A stretch of DNA of 64,000 nucleotides from Tribonema minus (Eukaryota > Sar > Xanthophyceae > Tribonematales > Tribonemataceae), in the NCBI GenBank assembly GCA_017506865.1, contig JAFCMP010000101.1:1240001-1304000 (forward strand), written 5' to 3'. Position 1 is the stretch's first letter. Every line of letters starts with the position of its first letter. The notes below the pieces were generated by a model. That model had not been told where the DNA came from. It searched no databases and saw only the letters and a program-made list of their open reading frames with translations. Positions 59,201 through 64,000 of this stretch are shown one piece after another. Both the position numbers and the translations under genes were made by a program.

Positions 59201-62200
59201 ACAGCAGCACACCGCCGCTGACACATGTACAGGCCATGAGGGCCTCCAACTACAAGGCGCGCAGTGAGTAGCTGCCCCTGCCGAGCGGCTGCCACGCCAC
59301 AACAGCCGTCAGCACCACAATCCAGGTTGCTATTGAAAGCACCTCAAACGGGGGGGAGCACGCAAGGCTTACCCGGCGGCGGTGTCGTAGCACATGTCGC
59401 TGCGCGGGTCCCCGGGGTCGGAGGGGATGAAGTCGAGGGCGTGGTCGCCCATGCCAAACACCATCGAGTCATCGCTCAGGAACATGATGTTGGACCACAG
59501 GTGGCCCCAGAAGCCGCCTGCGGACGAGGACGGGGAAGAAGAGCGGGCGTGCGCGCAGTGGATGTGAGGCTGTGGGGGTCTTGGGGAGGGGATCCAGGGG
59601 GACGTGAAGCAGCAGCGGTGCGCAGCGCTTGTCGATCGGCGCCGGCAATCAACGTGAAGACCATGCAGCAGGGCTCTAGCTGGTGGGCAACATGAGACAG
59701 CACACAGCGTCAATCCGCCCTTCTTTGGCAGATCGTCGCGCAGCAGAGCACCTCCTAACCAGGAACGAGGGGGCACCGCTTTGCATGCAGCAGCGCTCAA
59801 CATGCAATGACGCTCGGCAGGCAGCAGTGCTCAACAGGCAGCAGCGCTCAACACACAGCAGCGCTCAACATGCAGCAGCGCCCAACAAGCAGCAGCGCCC
59901 AGCAGGCGGCAGCGCTCAACAGGCAACAGTGCCCCCCCCCCCCCCCCCTCCCCCTGCAGTACCATCCGCCTCAGCGTGCTCTTGCGGGCGCGCATTCGTT
60001 GCGCGTATGCGGGTGCTCAAAGCTGCCATGGATAGGCCGCTCAGGCTCGCGCAACTCTATTGTTTCTGTACTGCCGCATGCCCTGCGCATCGCTCGCGAC
60101 CCGAATCTCCCGTAACCGGGGGCGCTGCGTCAGCAACCCGACACACACAACGCCAAGAGCTGAGCATCTCACCGCAGGCCCTGGGAGACCCGTATACCTG
60201 CGCGCGCTTGAGCACCTTGAACGTGTTGGGGTCCATCGTCACGCGGTCGACGCGGCTGCAGCGGCAGGCGATGAGCAACAGAGACGGCCCGCGGATGAGT
60301 TTATTACTGCGCGGTGCAGAAGGCGACCCGCGTGCTTCGCAGTGTCTCAGCGCGCAAACAGGCACGTGATGCATGCAGTGCGAGCTTGCTGACCGCACAA
60401 GGGCGACAAGGCATGCAAGTGGCTGCGCAGCCCGCGTGCAGCGGCGGTGCACTCAAATCTTCCGGGAACAAAGGCATTACCATCCAATGAGCACTGCTGC
60501 CGGTGGACAGACGGCTTCGCAGAATGCTACTGTTCCCCCTAAACAGCAGAGTTGAAGCGTTGGCGAGACCACCATTCAGTGCTGCCGCGCAGACACGCAA
60601 CGACGTTTTGCGCTGCTCAGATCAACCCCGCGCGCCTCCGCCTGCGCGCTGACGCCAGCCGCTTAGGCAGTAGCTGCCCCAAGCAAGAAAGAAGGCACGT
60701 GAGTGCCGCCACGGCGCGCTCGCTCACACGGTGCCGAGCGCTGCGCCAGCGCACTCACGAGAAGGTCTCGCAGCTCCACGCCATCGGCCCGCAGCTCTCC
60801 GGGTCGGCCTTGAAGTTGGGGCACTTGTTGGCCGTCCACAGGTAGTTGGACAGGTCGGCGACGTTGTTGCACATGCCACGGTCCCCCCAGCCGTTCCAGT
60901 TGGCGGGGCGCTGCGCGCCCTGCCTCAGGAGGTCCTTGTTGGGGTACTGCTGCCCCTGCGTGGCCATGTCGATGTTGGTGTAGCCTGCGCGAGGGGGGCG
61001 GGAGGGGGGGGGCAGAAGAGCGCATGTGCACGTTGAGCATTGCGGTCGCGGTGTGTTCGCCTGCTTGCGGCGGGCGCGCTGCGGCGCGCCGCACGCGTGC
61101 GCAATGCCAGCAGCAGCGTCGCTGGTGTCGCGCGCCGCGCGCACGCAGTCGCGCAGCCGCGCACGCGTGTCACAGAGTCGTCGCTGCGCCTCCGAGCAGT
61201 GCGCGTCACACTCTTATGGCAGCGAGACTCAGTGCTGGGCTGTGAGGCATTGGAGGGCAGGCGCTGCGAGCGAGGGCGCACGCTCCGCTGACGCCATGCT
61301 CACCCCGCGCGGGTCTTTCTCTTACGTCGGATTTAAAGGGTTAGGGTTAGGTTTAGAAATAGGGGTAAGTTTTGGGTTCGGGTTAGGGCGAGGGGTAAGG
61401 TTAGGGTTCGGAATAGGGTTAGCCTAACGTCAGCACTGCGTGCGCTGTGCGAGTTGCAGAGAAAACAAGTTGCGTACGCTGACAGCTGACAGCCACAATG
61501 CGTTCTGGGCTGCATGCAAGACGCGACAGGACGGCGACCAGTAGTGCGGCACGCATTGGTAGTATTCACCAGTACTGCAAGCAACAAACCTTGAGCGCTG
61601 CAACGGCGCACTTCAACCGCGACCGCGCTGTTAACCCGCTGCTGCACTTCAACCGCTACTGCACCATTCAATGCGGCTGCTACACGTGAAGAAACGCCGG
61701 CGCTCACCGATGTAGTAGACGTAGATGAACGGCTGCTGCGGCCACTGCGGGTCGAACGCCATCGACATGAAGCCGTCCCACTGCACCTGTACTCCACGAG
61801 GCATCATCGCGCAGGCAGCACGAGAGCGACAGAGAGTCAGACATTGCGGTGGTGGCAAGGATGAGTCAACCTACCCCTAGAAGAATCAAGCGGTCAAACC
61901 CCGCAACAGCGGTTGCACTGCAGGAGGGGGGCGCAATCGACGACGCTCGGTGGCTTGCGCGCCGCAGAGCCCTTCAGGCGCAGGATCTGGGTCAGAGTCA
62001 GCGAGTCCTCAGCTCGCGTCACATTGCAGGTCGCGCACCCAACGGCGCCACACAGCCCGAGTGCACCTCTACTCAACGCGCCGCGCAACGCTACGCATGA
62101 TGAACTCTGCGTCGATGCGCGGCGCGCGATGCAACGGCCGCGTGAGATCATTGCCGGCGTCGGTGGCGGCATGGTTCGGAGCGCTGACACGCGGTGTGCG

Positions 62201-63219
62201 GCGCGCGACGCGCTCACCTCGCTGTCCATGTTGAGGAACTGGTAGCCCTTGGTGAAGTCGCTGTTGATGCTGTCGTGCAGCGTCAGCTGGCCGCTGCTCT
62301 GCAGCACGACCATGCGCGGCTCCGCACGGGGCTGCGGGACAGCGCGCAAAGTGGCAAGCAGGCGCCAGCGTGGGTTGAAATGAAACTACTTTGCCTGCAA
62401 CGTCAGGTCTTGTATGTGATGCAGAGGAGAGGGTGCGGACGCAGAAACAGGCTGGCTGCGTGGGGATCCTGGTACGACGCAACTTGAAGCTTAGCTGAAG
62501 TCACGGCAGCTCGTAACGTCCAAGGGGGTGGCGTGGATGGCACGTGACAGAGCACGGTTCACGAGTTTCATCGTTTGCGCAGCAAAAATTTGTCAATTGA
62601 ATGGCGTCACTGCTGCTGGCACCACTGGGGCAGTAGAGTGCAGCACACCCTGCTGAGCACAACGATGCACATTCAAGGGAACCCTGATTTGTCAACTATC
62701 CGGCATGACTAAAACAAGGTACTGCATGATGGTATGACTGTACTTGAAGTCAGACCGTTCCTGACGCACGACACTTACAGAGCACTTCAGTCTGTACCCT
62801 CATGAGCGGACACGCGAGGTTCGCCGATGTACTGTTGTTCGCCACAGCAAAATAATCACGTGCATTCCCGTGATCGAAGTCATCGGCTGGCTAAGTTTCT
62901 GCAAAGACAGCTTGCGGCAGCAGACGTCTTGGTTCTGTTGTGCCCCAAAAGAGTCATGCCCGATCACGAGCTACCGCAATTGAAATCTGCAAGGGACACT
63001 CACTGGCTTGTCAGGCACAAAGTAAAACTTCTGTGGGTGCTTGCCCTCCGTGGCGTCTGGTATGCCGAAAACCATGTGCTGCTCGACAACCATGGTATCA
63101 TCATTCACAATCACAGGGGTCGTAATCGGGTTGTCGAAGTTCTTGAACGTGGCGGCTGATGCTGCATGGTGTACGCAGCATAGGGCGCCAAGCGCCTGCA
63201 GCAGCCGCACCAGCTGCAT
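46869..63219 (-). CDS. Secreted fusion: glucose/sorbosone-dehydrogenase-like propeller plus multicopper oxidase (23 exons)
   Basis: The gene encodes about 1,074 residues with a signal peptide, an N-terminal sugar-dehydrogenase-like beta-propeller and a C-terminal laccase/bilirubin-oxidase-like multicopper oxidase. Exons in transcript order: 63219-63004, 62331-62218, 61786-61708, 60984-60759, 60255-60173, 59517-59373, 58861-58741, 57776-57661, 57192-57141, 56606-56508, 55557-55412, 55031-54910, 54132-54008, 53235-52997, 52229-52032, 51550-51495, 50840-50626, 50332-50140, 49490-49271, 48824-48639, 48244-48150, 47659-47578, 46965-46869. All phases agree and the total is divisible by three. Both halves are redox enzymes, so electrons from sugar oxidation might be coupled to oxygen reduction; that coupling is inference. 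It converges on the HECT gene and diverges from the gene at 63788. Confidence 0.9.
48385..48505. repeat. Short inverted-repeat element (family B)
   Basis: The arms ggtgttgtcgatgcaacgca at 48397 and its counterpart ending catcgacaacacc at 48492 enclose several gtacagtgycgtacag units. It is flanked by gtgcacccgg on the left and ctgggcgcgcac on the right. A second member is at 57843-57985. Confidence 0.8.
48838..48893. repeat. (GAGT)n microsatellite
   Basis: About twelve gagt units just upstream, in transcript order, of the acceptor of gene 2 exon 20 (CTCA repeats in the transcript). Confidence 0.9.
50800..51115 (-). repeat. Duplicated exon 17 head plus acceptor in gene 2
   Basis: The acceptor and first bases of exon 17 (plus-strand ggtagaagtgggtcccgcct, 50823-50842) are copied at 51063-51082 as ggtagaagtgggatccacct, with similar flanking gcrggtgcasa. 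The copy reads GGSHFYRPR instead of GGTHFYHPH and lies upstream in transcript order. A further shorter copy of the neighbouring cgcagtgctcaca lies near 50938. Confidence 0.72.
52688..53065 (-). repeat. Triplicated exon tail plus donor in gene 2 (after its exon 14)
   Basis: On the plus strand, units of about 141 bases begin gatgcggacacacarcagag at 52688, 52829 and 52971. Each contains the reverse complement of the end of exon 14 (coding FEPIQFTNKQGTTRTRG or near variants) followed by a GTGAGT donor. The copy at 52971 is joined to the full exon. A fourth, shorter remnant starts near 52645. The units also carry short gactcagattcagactcgcc repeats. Confidence 0.88.
53586..53634 (-). repeat. Telomere-like CCCTAA tract
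   Basis: About eight degenerate ccctaa/ccctag units in the gene 2 intron after exon 13. A shorter run lies at 51600-51618. Confidence 0.82.
53836..54035 (-). repeat. Triplicated exon 13 tail plus donor in gene 2
   Basis: The sequence actcaccacggcggtggacg at 54002 (donor plus exon end, minus strand) is repeated as aatcgccgcggcggtggacg near 53919 and actccccacggcggtgcacc near 53838, spacing about 82 bases. The donor dinucleotide is degraded in the two distal copies. Confidence 0.75.
54008..62331 (-). CDS. Gene 2 exons 2-13: glucose/sorbosone dehydrogenase-like (HHIP-type) beta-propeller
   Basis: Landmarks in order: PRMVVLQSSGQLTL (exon 2), WDGFMSMAFDPQWPQQPFIY VYYIG (exons 3-4), RVDRVTMDPNTFKVLKRAQ (5), WSNIMFLSDDSMVFGMGDHA (6), GKFLRVFPGRF (7), AKGMRNPYSSMVLPDDTIWV GDVGNGEAERI (8), LNMAWPCFE (9), FNEGAQMGTKYENKLFFSDH (12) and HITRHPVTGAILVLDYQNSR (13). 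The sequence (F)GMRNPY......WVGDVG.G..E.I followed by N.AWPC.E is typical of PQQ-dependent sugar dehydrogenases and HHIP-like proteins, which oxidise sugars or bind ligands outside the cell. His/Asp cofactor residues cannot be assigned without alignment. The middle contains an atypical Cys-rich insertion (exon 4: DRGMCNNVADLSNYLWTANK C, six Cys), which may be a separate disulfide-bonded loop. Confidence 0.82.
54277..54430 (+). repeat. Dispersed repeat family A copy in gene 2 intron
   Basis: Contains ccaccagctaatactctgct gcagccgtg, ttactggtaggtgccaagcg, gccgctgcctctcccagact and cgcgaaagcttcacactctt. It shows that the family is not confined to one gene. Confidence 0.75.
54788..54940 (-). repeat. 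Duplicated exon 12 tail plus donor in gene 2, separated by telomere-like repeats
   Basis: ctcaccgttgatgaccttgc at 54905 (real donor and exon end on the minus strand) is copied as ctcaccgttgatgaccatgc at 54792. A tract of degenerate and then perfect TTAGGG repeats (54828-54904) lies exactly between the copies. Confidence 0.82.
54828..54904 (+). repeat. Telomere-like TTAGGG tract between duplicated exon tails
   Basis: Degenerate units followed by five perfect ttaggg repeats ending at 54901, adjacent to the real donor of gene 2 exon 12. Confidence 0.88.
56140..56550 (-). repeat. Triplicated exon 10 tail plus donor in gene 2
   Basis: The end of exon 10 (coding KAQGYTLCDPVFK, donor GTGCGA, at 56501-56550) recurs at about 56366-56415 (EAQGHTLCDPVFK with donor) and about 56150-56185 (KAQGHTLCDP, donor lost). 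Shared flanking sequence (ggggcggaaa, gtgctcttgtgctc) shows that the units extend into the intron. Confidence 0.85.
57843..57987. repeat. Short inverted-repeat element (family B), second copy
   Basis: gatgcaacgcatctcggtac ctgtac at 57899 pairs with gtacaggtaccgagatgcat at 57941. Left flank cacacccgggcggtgtcgac and right flank ttgggcgcacac resemble the copy at 48385. Confidence 0.78.
58381..58470 (-). repeat. Telomere-like CCCTAA tract
   Basis: About ten degenerate ccctaa and ccccaa units in the gene 2 intron after exon 7. Confidence 0.85.
59785..59940. repeat. Tandem array of about 20 bp units
   Basis: About seven degenerate units of cagcagcgctcaacatgcag, followed by a C homopolymer (59933-59947), in the gene 2 intron after exon 5. 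Confidence 0.85.
61336..61427 (+). repeat. Telomere-like TTAGGG tract
   Basis: About ten degenerate gggtta units in the gene 2 intron after exon 3. Confidence 0.85.
63004..63219 (-). CDS. Gene 2 exon 1: signal peptide and N-terminus
   Basis: The start is the ATG at 63219-63217, giving MQLVRLLQALGALCCVHHAA then SAATFKNFDN. A hydrophobic core followed by small residues before TFKN predicts secretion, cleaved near residue 22-23. An upstream in-frame ATG (63378) would add a charged 53-residue extension before the hydrophobic stretch and is less likely. The rest (VVNDDTMVVEQHMVFGIPDA, KFYFVPDKP) is beta-rich and of unknown role. The donor GTGAGT follows a phase 0 Pro codon. Confidence 0.85.
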
Positions 63220-63787
63220 GACCGTCGAATCGGAGTCTCTCAGCAGCAACTTTTGTCTTTCGGGCTTTTGTTGCTGCCTGAGACAACAGCCGCTGCAGAT
63301 AACCGCTGCTTGCTGCACACAAAGACGTTTCGCACGTCGGCACCTGCTCTCTACCGCCCCTTGGGTTTTGTGCAACATGTTTTAAAAAACAGTTGGGTTT
63401 CGCGGCTGTGCTGTTCTCATGGTATCATGAGCTCAGATGAAACGAGACCATCGTGCCACTAGCTTAGCAAGAGCAAGGCAAGGCGCCCCTCGAGGGTTGT
63501 ACACGGCAACACCACACACACACACACGCGTGTGTGTGCGTGATTTTGGATTTTAAAAAAAGTGTTGGCGGTTTCAGCTGTAACCGTGATTCGTTTCGTT
63601 TCATTTGGAGAGTGCTGCAGCTGCGCCTCCTTGTGACTCCTGAATTGTGCCACCGGGTCTGTGCAGAGCTGCTGCACGAATAGTTTGCATCATAAATTTT
63701 CAGCGATAGTTGTGGGAGGAACAATAGCGTGCTGGCTGACACGTACAGCGTCGTGTAGCACCTCACTAGTGGCTTCAACTCGCTACC
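63220..63787. promoter_or_regulatory. Divergent intergenic region, probable shared promoter of genes 2 and 3
   Basis: 568 bp separate the two start codons, which point away from each other. The most striking element is a palindromic alternating tract (63512-63541, CACACA...CGCG...TGTGTG), able to adopt Z-DNA or a cruciform, followed by an AT-rich patch ggattttaaaaaaagtg (63548-63564). No TATA box can be assigned with confidence. Confidence 0.5.
63512..63541. repeat. Palindromic alternating purine-pyrimidine tract
   Basis: A (CA)n run turns into (TG)n through a central CGCG. It sits in the middle of the divergent promoter region. Confidence 0.85.
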
Positions 63788-64000
63788 ATGGTCAGCGGTA
63801 GGACGTCACGTGCATCCGTGCTGACCGCTGCTACGCTCTTTTTAGCTGTATCGGTAGCGCCTGCACGCGGTGGCATGCGCAATGTGGCCCTCACCGTCGA
63901 CCCACAGGGGACCGTGCAGCGCAAGCTGCAGCAGGTGTATGCCGGCCACCCCTATGACAACACTCTGTTTGTCTTGGAAGGAGAGGCAAAGCTTGAGGCA
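63788..64000 (+). CDS. Gene 3, first exon of a predicted secreted protein (cut by window edge)
   Basis: The ATG at 63788 opens a frame that runs to the window edge (71 residues): MVSGRTSRASVLTAATLFLA then VSVAPARGGMRNVALTVDPQ and GTVQRKLQQVYAGHPYDNTL. Arg residues followed by a hydrophobic Ala/Leu/Val stretch and APARG form a signal peptide. The mature part is not recognised. A stop precedes it in the same frame upstream, so this ATG is a reasonable start. It may be co-regulated with gene 2 through the shared 568 bp region. Confidence 0.65.
   Translation, partial: MVSGRTSRASVLTAATLFLAVSVAPARGGMRNVALTVDPQGTVQRKLQQVYAGHPYDNTLFVLEGEAKLEA

Noticed and set aside
60191-60198. GTATAC donor for gene 2 exon 5
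   Set aside because: It gives phase 0, which cannot join exon 6. The GTGAGA donor at 60172, 25 bases further along the transcript, gives phase 1 and restores the frame.

Overview
The window is nuclear DNA from a GC-rich, very intron-rich eukaryote, most likely a unicellular alga or related protist. A haptophyte-like genome would fit the high GC, the cytosine-only pyrimidine tracts, the frequent GC-AG introns and the TTAGGG-type internal tracts, but nothing here fixes the taxon. Coding sequence is split into short exons of about 50 to 600 bases (one of about 1.5 kb). Introns are mostly 300 to 1,000 bases and end in C-rich tracts followed by cag. Nearly all exon boundaries below were placed by joining reading frames across GT-AG or GC-AG sites with matching phase.

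Three genes are visible. (1) From the left edge to 45554 on the plus strand lies the 3' part of a giant HECT-type E3 ubiquitin ligase: 57 exons and about 4,450 residues, with the 5' end outside the window. In order it carries helical stretches, at least five CUB-like 'ESxHPY' beta-sandwich modules, two MIB/HERC2-like modules, two laminin-G/concanavalin-like modules (the first interrupted by a CUB-like module), a SPRY domain and a C-terminal HECT domain whose catalytic Cys codon is at 44882-44884. (2) Convergent to it on the minus strand, 63219 to 46869, is a 23-exon gene of about 1,074 codons. It encodes a secreted two-enzyme fusion: a signal peptide, a glucose/sorbosone-dehydrogenase (HHIP/PQQ-sugar-dehydrogenase-like) beta-propeller, then a multicopper oxidase with all four copper motifs. 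(3) Divergent from gene 2, starting at 63788 on the plus strand, is the first exon of another predicted secreted protein, cut by the window edge. The 1.3 kb between the convergent genes and the 568 bp between the divergent genes hold no recognisable gene.

The most unusual feature is in the introns. At about eleven splice junctions a short segment spanning an exon edge and its splice site is copied two to six times into the adjacent intron. Exon tails with their donors are copied downstream, and exon heads with their acceptors upstream. The introns also hold telomere-like TTAGGG tracts, some touching donors or lying between such copies, a dispersed family of about 150 bp, long fold-back inverted repeats, a recurrent TTGAAGTT motif near donors, and five well-supported GC-AG introns. 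Together this looks like a genome in which splice-junction duplication and small mobile repeats are actively building introns.
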